Below, in pieces: positions 24,073 to 37,456 of a stretch of DNA of 43,935 nucleotides. The translations under genes and the position numbers were made by a program. The notes beneath the pieces are model-generated. The model saw only the letters and a program-made list of their open reading frames with translations. It had not been told where the DNA came from and made no database searches. Position 1 is the stretch's first letter. The number at the start of each line of letters is the position of its first letter. Origin of the DNA: Hofstenia miamia (lineage: Eukaryota > Xenacoelomorpha > Acoela); NCBI GenBank assembly GCA_004352715.1, contig SCFE01000110.1, positions 860,295 to 904,229 of the forward strand, written 5' to 3'.

Positions 24073-27000
24073 TAATTGTGATAAATGACGCGGTATACCA
24101 CTTGAAAAATTATTTCTGTGATTATTCAAATTGTAGATTTGATTTCTAGCTTCATGGCGAACTTTTTGTAAAAGAATTCAAATTTTGTGATAATTTTTCT
24201 CGGAAAGTTTTCAACCGATGCCCTTGTGAAGGGGCGACGTGAAAACCATCTGGCTCAATACACACGATGTGTAAAAATCATCAAATAATCTAATTCTGCG
24301 AAAAAAAGTTTATATTAATAACCAACTTTTGTATGACTGGAGTCAGTAATTAAAATTCATTATACGAATAAATCCCATTGCCTGTTTATTATACAGTTTA
24401 ATTAGATTTAATTAGATTTTATATTGGATATGAATGACGATACTGTATTGGCTTTTTATAACACATTGGCGTTTAATAACAACTATAATTACCTAAATTT
24501 TTTTAAAAAAAATTTTTTTATTTTTTATTTTTTATCATTTATTCTTATAATTCTAGTCTATAGTGTAAAATTTTTATTAACTATTTAAAATATAGAAGTG
24601 AAACACAATATATTCAGACTTGCTGTTTTCAATGTTACAAATTAATCGTTACGTGTACTATGAATATTCTAAAATTATGAATAAGAATATTAAAGATACA
24701 AAGTGAATGGGTATATACCATATAAATGGAAAGTAATTAAACTACAAATTAACTCATTTTAGAGGTAAAATATCTTGTTTTTTAACAACTTTGAACAACT
24801 AGGCCCATTTAATGACAAATTTTCTACTAAATTACAAAATTCTACTAAATAAAAATCGATTAATTCCTCAATGTTTTTCTTAGAAACTGTTGTTACATAT
24901 TCACTGTCAGCAACAGCTTAATAATGACCTTTTTGAGATAAATAAATTTTAGTTTTTTATGAAATATGTGATCCACACATTTTATGGGAGTACTTTCTTG
25001 AATATAATGTATCGTCATTATCATAAGCAAAATGTCTATCTCAGAGATAGGCAATTTGTAAATGCAAGACATTAGTTGATCAACAACTTATCATCTATCA
25101 TCCACCTGCATGTAGAGCGTAAGTCACGATTAGTTTTTTAGAAACTTTGACTTTGCATTTTGCATATCTCAAGACTTGAAATAGGCAAAATGGAAATAGG
25201 ATTGCCTATCTCACTTAGTTTGAATCAGTAAAATTATATTTGATATTAATACACGCATTATACTATCTGATTATACCGTAAAGTAAGTTCTAAGCAGCAA
25301 TTAAACAGGATTTCAAATGGGCATAATTAGGCAGTTTTTTGTGCCTCCTGTAAAATAATGAAATTTGAGATAGGCATTTTGCTTATGATTGTGACGGTAT
25401 ATTTGTTCAATTCCGTTCCGTATTTCCCTATAATAAGGTTTACTCTTCTTAGTTATTTCCGAGATTTGATTATTATAATTCTCAGAAAATTTATTTGGTA
25501 AAGTATATCCTCCATAGAAGAGTCAAAATCAATCATAATTCAACTAATCTTGAAAAAGATACATTTCAAAATTTTGCATTTGATATTTTAAAAAAATTAC
25601 TAATTAAGTTTAAATTTAATGGAAAATAGTTGTACAAGTTAAAAATATCGTATTATTAAGGTTACATACCATTCTCATGCAATCATATCTTACTGCAATT
25701 ATAAGCCGCCAATATCTCTAAGATATTAAATAACGCCATATTCTATGAAAACCCAATAAATTGGTATTTTTTGAGGAATATTTTTTTAATTATTTTAATA
25801 CCTTAGATATTTGTCAAATGTCCACTACAATATGTTTAAACAAAAATCGCGCGCAAAAAGTGTTTTGCCAATTCATAAACAGCATTGGCGTTTTATAACA
25901 TACAAAATTGGAGTTTTTTGGCGTTTTATAACATTGGGTGTAATTTAGTATGTTATAAAACGCCAATATATATATATATATATATTGTAGCATCGACGGG
26001 TTTAGTGTTAGAATATTAGCATAATACAAGCAACATCTAGCATATGATGCGTAAATAACAACTGCTTGCATTTGCAAGCACCGAGAGGGAATTATGCAAA
26101 GAAAACTACGTAATCGAATTAGTGAATGCGAGTAATTGCATCGATCAGCTGAGAGATAGTATACCTAAGCTTCGAGCACATGAATAGGAAATTAATCATT
26201 CTTAACCTGAGAGAGTTTAGCTTACACGTACTTTTGCTTTGAATGAGGGGGGCTAAGCCCCCTCAAACCCCCTTGTACTCATCCATGGTTTAAAAATAAA
26301 ACTTAATTATTTATAACGTGGTTAAAAATATTTTTTCTGATAAATTTTTCCGAAACTGTGCAACAACTATGACTTAAGAATAACATAGTTGAGCTGGAAT
26401 ATAAAATTATAATTATAATACATTTTTTCCGTTTTTATGCAGCATATATTTTTTAATAACATTGTAAAATAAAATTGCACTAAGGTCTTAACAATTATGG
26501 TCAAAACAAACCGTCTGTCAATGTAATATTTGCCTATTGTAAATTTTTATGCAATCCTATAATTTTTTGTGTTATTTTGTCTACAGAGATATTAATAGTT
26601 AATTCCTAATTTTAAAATGTTCAATTAGGGATAACAATTGGTCAATTATCTGGATCTGACCCTGATAGAACTGAGGTAACATATGGAATGGACTCTTCTG
26701 ACTTAAATGGAGTCTTATCAGTGAATTCAAAAAATGGTTTTGTCATAATGGGAGCTGCTCTAGATAGAGAGGTAAGAGAAATAAATTTGGAGTGTTGACC
26801 TCATGTGTTGCAATTTCTAACATTCATCATTTACCACTAGAAGTACCATTACTCCTTGAGATTCATTTTACATGTAGCATTTCAATTAAGAAATTATGTA
26901 AAAGAATGAAAAAAATTTACTTATGGAAATTCAAATAGATTACCGATATTTTTAAAGTTGTATATACCTGCTGTTGTTTTAAATGAATACATACGCAAGC

Positions 27001-30000
27001 AAACAAAATTTGAATTTGAGTCAATTTTGACACATTTGGTACTTCTAGTGTTAACTACAAGATGAGTAGGTTTTTAAAGCAAATATTTTGTGTTCCCAAT
27101 TATCGTTAATGCTGATCAATTAAAAAATCTGAGTTTTCATTTTTCATGTGACATGCATTATTTAAATTATTTTAGTACCGCCGATTTTATATCAAAAAGA
27201 ACTTTATACGGGAGTCCTCACATTTACTAATAATATTAAATATAGCATAACTTTACTTCCAATACCCTAAGGTAATAAGGAAAAGTACATTATAGTAATA
27301 AAAATACTGTTTCGTCATCAAGACATTTATATCTTAAGCAAAAATATGAATAAAATTTCTTTTGAATCTCTCTTGATTTATATGAAGCCTTCGATTCTTG
27401 GATTGATCTCACAGAGACTCTAAGGTGCTTCTCAATTGGATCACATTCTCACCGAGTCTTGAAAATTCTTTGGGTGACGTTTTGTTAACCCTATTTTTAA
27501 AATGAATCACATAAGAAGTATTTTCCTTTAACCTGCTTATCCACCTTAGAAATACTTCCAAACAATTTAATTGGTTTTTTTAAAATGATATTTGAATTAA
27601 CATATTTAGAGTAAAGATAAGCTTGATGTTGTGTTCACAATTAGTTCTGGAGGCTCTACCACGAAATCTGCAGTTGAATTCATTATATCCGATATTAATG
27701 ATGAGAAGCCAGAGTTTTTAGAAACAATCACTTTCGGTGGTGTTTCGTATACTAAGCCATATGAGATTACGGTTAATGAGGTTTGTTAATTTCATTAATA
27801 TATGTGGAGCCAAAATTTACTGAAAGATTTCTTCAAAAATATTTGCGTATTTAATAGGAATTGTAGCAAATGCTACTAAATAAGGCCGATTGCCTGTTTT
27901 ATTGAAACAGCAATTTCCAAATACGCGCTATTTCCGGCAGTCTTCTTAAAGTAACATTAAATTATTGACTTTAACCCATTCACTAACATTGTTAAATTAA
28001 TATAACTCAAAAGGTTTTAAAAATTTCAATTGACAAAATTCAGATTGAATTTCTTTCCCCAATGATAAATTGTTCAACTGTTTCTTATTCCCTATTTTTG
28101 GAATTTGTTAGGTGAGAGCATTGACTTACAACAATTTCCTAAATCTAGCACATAGTTTTAAAGAAGCATAACGTAGATCAATGTACAGTCGGCCTTCGAT
28201 ATAACGTACCACCGATATCACTTATACTTTAATATAACCTAAGTCTCGATGTAACACTTCTATTTTTCAGTCCCACGCCACATCCTTGTCATATAAACAT
28301 GACCTCATTATCGCTATAAAGTATGTTAAAAATTGTGAACTGGTTTTTTGTCTCGCAGTCAAAAACTGAGGACTTAGAACATTTTGAGGACGATGACGAA
28401 CCAGCATGTGCAACGGCAGCAAAGACAAAGGACACCTCAGAGATGGATTACAGTAAAAGCTGTTACAGTTAAAGAAACAGAAAAAACAGATGTTTTTTAT
28501 TTTATCCATTAAGAGAGACATGCTTCACATTAATGTTTTTTTTAAAAGCTGAGAACCTGGAAGAGGAACTGTGATTGACGAGATTTTTTAATTGATCCAT
28601 CAGCATACACTTGGAATTGCATACCTACGTAATATACACATATTTATGAGGTTTTCGTGTAAGGTAAATTTTTCTCGTTATGTGGCAACCTCGATTTAGC
28701 GTAACTGTTTTTTATCAATTTAACAGCGAAGTTTTATCAAGTGTATGTTTTTTCGATAATTAGTGTATTTATTCATAGACTAAATAATGCTAATTATTTA
28801 TTCATAGACTAAATAATGCTAATTGTATTTCTTATATACCCTAACTCTTTATTCAGAAAAAAATTTTTGAATATTTTCGCCAAAACATATACTTGACAAA
28901 ATCGAAAAATGCGACAGAAATCATTCGAATGCCATTTCTTTCCAAGGCACACTTGAAATATGTTTGTTAGTGTTGGGTATTCGGCCGAAAAAACTATTCG
29001 AATATTCGGAATGAAGTATTTGCGAACATTTAACTCTTCGAAGACCTTTTATTTTCAGCATTACAAGTAATAATATCCTTTTCATGCTTATATTGGTCTA
29101 CATTAGCGCCTTACATTTTTAGTAAATGTCGCTTTTAAAGAAGGCATTGTGTTTCTGCTTTTTTGGTGTTAACATACTTGTATACAAAGAATTGTGATGA
29201 TGCTGTATTGTTTAAAAGAAAAAATTGAAATACAGAATTGTATCCCGGGATGGATCCCACTGAAAACTAGGCCCTATCCTACCTTTCCCGAAAAATGACT
29301 TATTTTCTGAAAAAGAACATGGTTGTATTCTGTTTTTTAACAAAATTATCATTAAGTAGCTAGTTGCATTACCACAATCGTAATTGCCAGAATTTTTATG
29401 TTTATTTTTTAAAAATAAATTACTTCATGTCCAGCTTTGTCTGTGGTCAGTTTATGTTAAGCTTTCTAAAGTGGTCGGGTTGCTTAGACTAAATTTCTAA
29501 TATGAGTTTGTTAATCACTTTAAAATGTGTTAGAATAGCAAAAGACAATAATAAATTCGAAGGCTCTGATATAGTCTACTTCAGTGGCGAATACCCCTTA
29601 GATCAACTCCCACCAAGATTTGTTGGCGAAAACTATCTCAACTAGTCGCTGAAAGGCTAGACCCGCTCCTACGTTTCCCGAAAAAAGGTATATTTTACTG
29701 AAGAATGACATGGTTGGATTTCGTTTTTCTTCGATATCATGAATGTCCATAGTTTTTCAAACATGAAAGGTCAAATTAATTCACTCTTTCACTTACCATT
29801 AATCATTGTTGTTCAATCATAATGCACAATTTTTTTTTCAAGAACAGCTAGCTTTTTACTAATTGTACTTTTTGGAATTTGCAGTTTGCGCCTCTGCATA
29901 TCCGCCTTTGAGCTTATTATGTATTCTTTAAAATGAAGTAATTCATGAAAGCACAGCCTTTAGGAAAAGTTTATCTAATTTGTGCTGCAACTCAATACAC

Positions 30001-30869
30001 CTACATATGAAAATGAATGCTGTATTCATATAACTTCAGTTTGCAAATGACATTTTATCTAATTTAGCAGATAATGTCCATTTCATTATGAATTGTAAAT
30101 GAAGTTTTCGCTTGACAAAGTTTTGAAATCCTCAGAAATCAGCGTTTGAAATATTGTCATCATTCTGTTGCTAAGCTGCAAATGAATATGCTAAATTTAT
30201 TCGATCTTGGTATGGTATATCCCCTTTAAAGATTATCCGCTTGTTATATATCCGTAAATAGATGTCCATCACTACCACATGTATCGATGTTCAATGTCAT
30301 GACAGATATATATAGGCTGTGTCTGATATTAAAATTTGATATTTGGTTTGAACGAATTTATTTTGTATCACAACTTATTGAAATTTGGCACAAATTGTGG
30401 TGCAATACCTCTTGATTCGAACCCTGAAAAAAATTCCAGGTGTAATTAAAACTTTCCAAGTACAGTTGTGAATACATGCTTAATCATATTGCTTACTTGT
30501 AATAGCTTGAGGATTTCTCATTTTACATGTGATCATCACACATTCTACAAAAAATGGATTGAGTTGAAAAATTACTGTCCGAGATAGATTAGACTATATA
30601 TTTTAACATTAATACTAATTTCGGGCATATATACNNNNNNNNNNNNNNNNNNNNNNNNNNNNNNNNNNNNNNNNNNNNNNNNNNNNNNNNNNNNNNNNNN
30701 NNNNNNNNNNNNNNNNNNNNNNNNNNNNNNNNNNNNNNNNNNNNNNNNNNNNNNNNNNNNNNNNNNNNNNNNNNNNNNNNNNNNNNNNNNNNNNNNNNNN
30801 NNNNNNNNNNNNNNNNNNNNNNNNNNNNNNNNNNNNNNNNNNNNNNNNNNNNNNNNNNNNNNNNNNNNN

Positions 30870-30903
<34 letters not shown>

Positions 30904-33900
30904 GTATATATATATATATATAATCGATTTTCTTGGTCAACTTTTTTGGCATTTTATCGATCTGTTTGGTCAGCTCAATAATAATCGATACACCTGGTCA
31001 AAAAATCAAAATTATCGATTTGCTTGGTCAAAATGCTGACCAATCGAATCGATAATTAATGTTTGCAGAATGAATCGAATATTAACTTGAGTAAATTCAC
31101 ATACACAATGATTAAACAACAAAAATATGCTAGTTGAAGTATTTTTATGCTCATCTAGAGTTGCTTTGCACAAGCATATAGTGTTTGATAAATTTTGTTA
31201 ACTAAATTTTCAGTAATTTTTTTAAAATTTTAGAAAGTTTGAAAAACCAAAATTGAAAAATGATAATGAAAAGTAATGTCAAATTCATATGCGCAAGCAC
31301 ACTTGACAATTAAATAACTTATATTTAAAAAATTAGGAAGATCTAAGTAAAATACGCTTCGTCAAAGGGAATTGTGCTCCCAGATACGCTTGGTCAATTC
31401 AAAGTCGGCATTTTCAACTGATCAAGCGTATGTCATAAGTATATATATATATATATACATACATAATAATATTTCTATTAATTGTTGATTATTTTTGACA
31501 TGTTTTTAGAATATATAAACCTTTCAACCAAAAATTGAACGTTTATTTTGTTTATATACATTAAATTTTCTTAATTTAGCATTAATACTACATGTTTGAA
31601 TACTAGTAAAATATTCAGCCTTTTTAATAACATCTCTCCATATATTTTTACGTTACGTTTAAGTTGAGCATCTTTCCTAGTGAATTATTTACATCATCAA
31701 AGACTTTAATTGCCTTCTATCAAATAAAACTCATTTAATTATGTAAAAAGGTTGACATATAATTTAATGGAAGCACTAGTATTTTAGGATTTATGAGTGC
31801 CTCTTATATTTATTAATTACTTAGTGCAGAAAATATTTCTATTTAACTCTGGGGTAATGCCTCCGTGAAATCTAGGGGCGCGCTCGGTTCAACATCCATT
31901 GTCTATACAGCAAATAGTTTTACAACCATTTTGTCTGCGGATCATTTTTTGACCAAAATATGTGCTGAAATATGCCTATGGATGTTCCAGTTTAAACATT
32001 GTTGATGTATTGCTAACTTCAACTTGTTTTAGTTTTCTAGAGCATAGTTTAATTATCTATACCCAGGTCCAATATATAGTTTCGACACATGTTAACGAAT
32101 AATTTAGGATACAAATGTTGGAACAGCACTGTTCGAGGTTAAGGCAACTGATAAAGACATTGGACAGAACGCAGCTTTATCTTACTCAATCATCTCGGTA
32201 CTTCAGTTAATGCTCTATAATTATCTAACTCAAATGTTTAGGAAGAGCCATCCCCGAATTTTTTTAAACTTCGCCCGGATAACTTTATTGAGCTACAAAA
32301 AGAACTGGACTTCGAACAAATCACCAGATTTACATTGATTGTTGAAGCCACGGTTTTATTTTTGTTAATTTAATGGCAAAATTACATAATTAATATTACT
32401 TCATGTATGAGGATTATATTAACAATAAACGGACAACGGTATGAATTCACAAATTGAGCCATTTGTATGCTCGATTTAGAGTCAATTAACACTAAATAGT
32501 TTCCAAATAATTTGGAATTCTTCGAGTAATAGAATTATTGATATTTATCACGTGTTAAAGATGCTGCAAATCATATTAGGCTTTTCATGCTTTACTTATA
32601 ACAAGTCAATATATCCAATATATATATATTATATATATATATATATAGAGACTTGAAGAAGTGGCGCCCAATGCATTCTAGGGTAGAGTCACTGTTGATT
32701 AAAAGAAATAACGAACCTCTGCAATATTGGCTTTCACCTATTTTGAGAAATATAAATTTCACATTTTAAATATGAAAATAGATAATTACAAACTTATTGA
32801 TTGGGAATTCCACCATGCCTTCATATCGCGCTCTGCTGACTTTTATACTTATTTATAAATATGTGTCATCCATTCACATTTCTAATAAGAGGTTTTGAAA
32901 TAAATAACATATCGAACCTTTATGTTTTTTTTCTGGTTTCAAGCTGAACATTATATCTTTTTAGGATAGTGGAGTTCCTGCATTATCCTCACAAACCACA
33001 GTTACTATGGTTGTCTCAGATGTACAAGACTCCCGACCAGTGTTCTCAACAGACAATCCATCATTTGGCGTACCCGAGAGTTCGAATATTGTAAGCCTTT
33101 TTGCATTTTTAATTGCAATCAAAACTTTAACAAGTTTAAATGAAATCTGTGCTAATAGATTATGCGAAATAGATTTTCAAATTATTATTGAAAGGTATTT
33201 GCTTCTAAGCTACAGCTGGATTGATTTAATTTACTTTATAGAATCATAAATTTATTTCTTTTCTAAAATTATTTTGGAAGTCTAATTTCTATTAATTAGA
33301 TCCAATATTTTTGTCTCTTATTTAAATTGATGTGATTGTTGCAAAATTACTTTTTCAGAATACAGAATCATGTTATTAAATTGCATCACTAATTTTTAAT
33401 TTATGATTTTTTTTAAAAATCAATCATTCGATTTTTAGGGAAGATTAATTGGGACTATCAAAGCCGAAGATGGCGATACTGCAAATTCCCACCAAATAGA
33501 GTATTCAATACTCGAAGGAAATACAGATCTGTTTGAAATTGGGCAAACAAGTGGAGAAATAACAGTTAAAGAGCCTTTTGATAGAGAGGAAACACCTTAC
33601 GTTACTATGGAGGAGTTTAAGCTAACGATTAAAGTATATTCTTTCTCAATATAATTATATAATTGAATTAATGATTAAGTATCATTTAGCATTCTTCATT
33701 AATTGCTAAGTATTATAAACTTCTCAGAAATATTTTTCAATACAAAATTGTTTCATTAAATACTCTTTCTTTTATGTTCATAAAATTGTTTTTGTATGCT
33801 CGTATAGAAATTGCTTATAACAAGAAAACTGAATTCCCCTGCAAATCGTAACCTTCCCAATATAATATAACGGTTTCATAACGATTTATTTTAATACGAC

Positions 33901-34239
33901 CAAATTTGGATGCTCCCTGGAAGATAAACATTCTTTTATGACAGCATTTTGGCATTCCAAACGTTTAATTTTATTAATGTTTGCTCTTCGCCGAACACTG
34001 AAGTTTCCTAAATTACTTCTCATTAGGCGTATTTGTTAATTAAATTCATTATTTTCGAATCCATAAATTCTGTGTAATAGTTCCAACATCATAAAAATCA
34101 GTAGGCGTTAAAGCATTAGCATTTAAATCAAGACACAACTGAATTTTGTGTCCAATTGAAAGTAAAACTTTGATAAAAATTGAAAAAAATTGTTATTCCT
34201 TATTTCTTTAAATCTAAATATTTCGATATAATTTTTATG

Positions 34240-34271
<32 letters not shown>

Positions 34272-37200
34272 NNNNNNNNNNNNNNNNNNNNNNNNNNNNN
34301 NNNNNNNNNNNNNNNNNNNNNNNNNNNNNNNNNNNNNNNNNNNNNNNTACCAGGTGTAAAATTAAATTCTAAAGGGTATCCATTGTATTTTGTTTATATT
34401 CACAGAATCAATACAATGAAAATTAAACAGTATTTTTTGTAACACAATCAACTTCATTTTCAAGAATTTTAATAACCCCTGTATTACAACCCTGATTTAA
34501 ATGGCAGTATAAATTTAGCGACTCGACCCTAAGGGAATTCTATCAGATAATGCCCTTTAAATAACAACATTGCTATTAATAGTTGAAAGAATATGAGTTT
34601 TACTTTTTTTCTAAAATATTAAATTCAATGTAGGTAGCTAATAAATACCGTTAATAAGAGCATTAGCAAATGCCTACTAAGTTCCAATTATGCAACTGAT
34701 CCATTTTAGGCAACTGAAGTGAGTGCTGAAGGAGATTTTAGCACTACAATTGTAGAAATCAAGATTGAGGATGTAAACGATAATCCTCCACTATTCAATC
34801 AACAGAACTTTTATTCAACACTCAATGAAGATGCTTATGATAAAGCTGCTCTTGGGAATATCACAATGATTGTCACTGACAAAGATTTAGTAAGTTTGTT
34901 ATACTGATATATTGCTTTTGGTTCTAATTACGTGCACATATGATCGTTAAACCTTTACTTTATATTGTAGTTTCAATTTTAAAAGTCCAACTTTGCTCAA
35001 AGTGATTATTTAAATTAATATGTATCTTTAGTCTCAAAATTCTAAGTTTTTCATTACAACAGAGGGTAATGACAAATCGTACTTTACCATCAGCCCCACT
35101 CAAGGAGAAGGTACTACTCAACTTTCGGTTCTTCTGACTCAGACAGTTGACTATGAAGTGACAGAAAGCCTGCAGCTAACAGTAATCTATTTTATTTTAA
35201 TTATGGTTGAAATTCCGAAAGTGGAAATTTTTGTATTTCATATCCATTTTGTACAATGATAAATCTTATAAATCTAGTACGTCCTATTAATGCGCTGATT
35301 TACAAAGAATTCCTTTCCATTTAATTTGTAATGTAGTTCATCACATATATGTATATGTATTTGTATATATTTGTGATTTTCTAAAAATTTGAATGTATGA
35401 TTGCTGTAAAATTTCCGTCTTATAGTGCTCCATATCATATACGAATCTAATAAATGCAATAATCTCTAGAAATGCATGTTATTTATATATCTGATCTAGA
35501 AAGCGCAAAAAAGATGATTTTACGTCATATTCTAAACATAATATAATTCCAATGCAATTTTTCCGCCAATTACCTAGATAACATTTGTTCTTTTTGTTAT
35601 AATGAAATTATGTACATATCAGGGTCGGGAAATTCAGGAAATTCCTATTTAGATTTTTTATTCTTATCTTTGCTAATGTAAAATGCACCATGAGATCAGA
35701 AGGAAATTTAAATTTCAACATTGCAATTTATCAATTAAGAAGAATTAAGTTATCAATGTTATCAGAAATTAATCATTCGCGATGGCTGGTCAATATTTTG
35801 CGTTCGATGCTCGACATTCTCTCAATTTGATAGGGAAAAGATATGTATGCTATATATATTAAAAACTTTGTTTCGATTTGTTTCAATTTTAAAACATTGA
35901 CTTAGTTAGCTGCAAATTGACATTCTATTTACATTTTCAGTTAAAGCTCTTATTATTAATCCATATTTCGTTGAGTAAAACATTCCAAAATTGGATATTA
36001 ATGAACACAACAATTTCATTACATATGTAGCTAGACTATCATTTAGATATTTGCCAAAGATCTAGGGAACCCACAACTGCAATCATCAGCTAATTTATAT
36101 GTTGAAATAGTTAACATCAATGATAATGTCCCCAGGATTACTGGTGCTATTTTGCCAGATGGAACAGCGTTGAGTCAAAGAGAAATTTACGATGCTGAAA
36201 TACGGTAAACTTTTTGTCCAAAACCACCTCTTACTGAAATTTATTATATTTTCAAAAAAATATTTACTAATTTTTCTAAGTTACCTGTTATTATTTATGT
36301 GCTTGTCACTACAGTGTAAACACCACTTTTCAGTTTTTCTTAATTCTGCTCGCAATTTTTTTCTGTCTTTCAATACAGATTTGTAGATGACACATTGAGT
36401 TGGAGTATGAATTTCATTGGCACTTTCTAAATGTGTTTTGCATAATGTATATGTTTTTTCGATTCTAGTTTTGCTCAAGTGACAAGCTTTACTCCTGCGT
36501 TTATATTTTGTCCTTCTTGATGAAGTTTGCAGATTGTCAGCAGCTTAGCGTTTCTGTGTTTCTTTGAAGGATTTCAGTGTTCCGGTTTTTGAATTTTTAT
36601 TCTTGGCTGATATAGAATGTTGTTTCGTTCGGTGATAACAGCTTTCTTCCTTAATAACACTGCTTTTTCAAATTTCACCAAATTTCTTTTTTAAATATTG
36701 TTGTTTTCCCCTAGTGGTAGGAGACTTCTTGATATCTTTCTCAAGGTCAGTGAGTTTAAAACAACGTATCTAACACACATAAACAAAAAATACTTTTAAA
36801 CATTTTGCAGGTAACTACAATAATAATTATCCCGCAACTTATGACAGCATGAAAATAGGGGTTAATTAAAGAAATGGTAGTTTTATAAAAGGTAGTTTGA
36901 CTAGCTGCGCTTAGATATTGAATATCTTACATTGCTACAAGTTGTAGGTCTAAATAGGTGCATCCACGCGTCAAACCGGTGTGCACATAGTTTTTATTTG
37001 AAGTGTGTACTGCGTTTGCTCATATTAATAAAGTTAAACATTATTTAATACATTGCATTCAAATTTATCTTTCGTTATATTCTGATTGGCGCAGGAATAA
37101 GAAAATAATAACCTGCTCTGTTGATATATATAATTTATCAGAATGTTTTCTAATTCGAATTTATATAATATGATTGCATCGAATTACATAATTAAAATAT

Positions 37201-37316
37201 AATTTTTAGTTTTTACCTTGAGGGTGATATTATCAAAGAGAAAATACAAAAACATTTCTACTAATAATATGAAGAATTCCAAATCTACAAAAGAAATTTT
37301 GTCTCCTCTCTCTCTT

Positions 37317-37355
<39 letters not shown>

Positions 37356-37419
37356 ATACATGTATATATATAAACATATATATATATGTATATATATTGT
37401 ATGCATGTATATATATATA

Positions 37420-37456
<37 letters not shown>

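Larger units (their letters stand above)
19980..26628 (+). other. Cadherin intron, 6.6 kb
   Basis: Besides the repeats at 20,252-20,373, 25,012-25,397, 25,884-25,967 and 26,246-26,265, it holds a (TA)n tract near 24,046-24,071. Minus-strand frames at 22,777-22,493 and 22,572-22,372 overlap and look like one decayed protein-coding remnant, but I do not recognise it. Nothing else stands out. Confidence 0.6.
27781..32107 (+). other. Cadherin intron, 4.3 kb
   Basis: It carries a pogo/Tigger-like remnant, short tandem and direct repeats, an assembly gap and the two motif clusters listed separately. The rest is plain AT-rich DNA. Confidence 0.7.

Noticed and set aside
30411-30425. Minus-strand GGTTCGAATCA resembling a tRNA/SINE B box
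   Set aside because: No A box at the right distance upstream and no cloverleaf, so neither a tRNA nor a SINE is supported.
37233-37424. Minus-strand frame rich in Tyr-Ile
   Set aside because: It is translation of the TA minisatellite.
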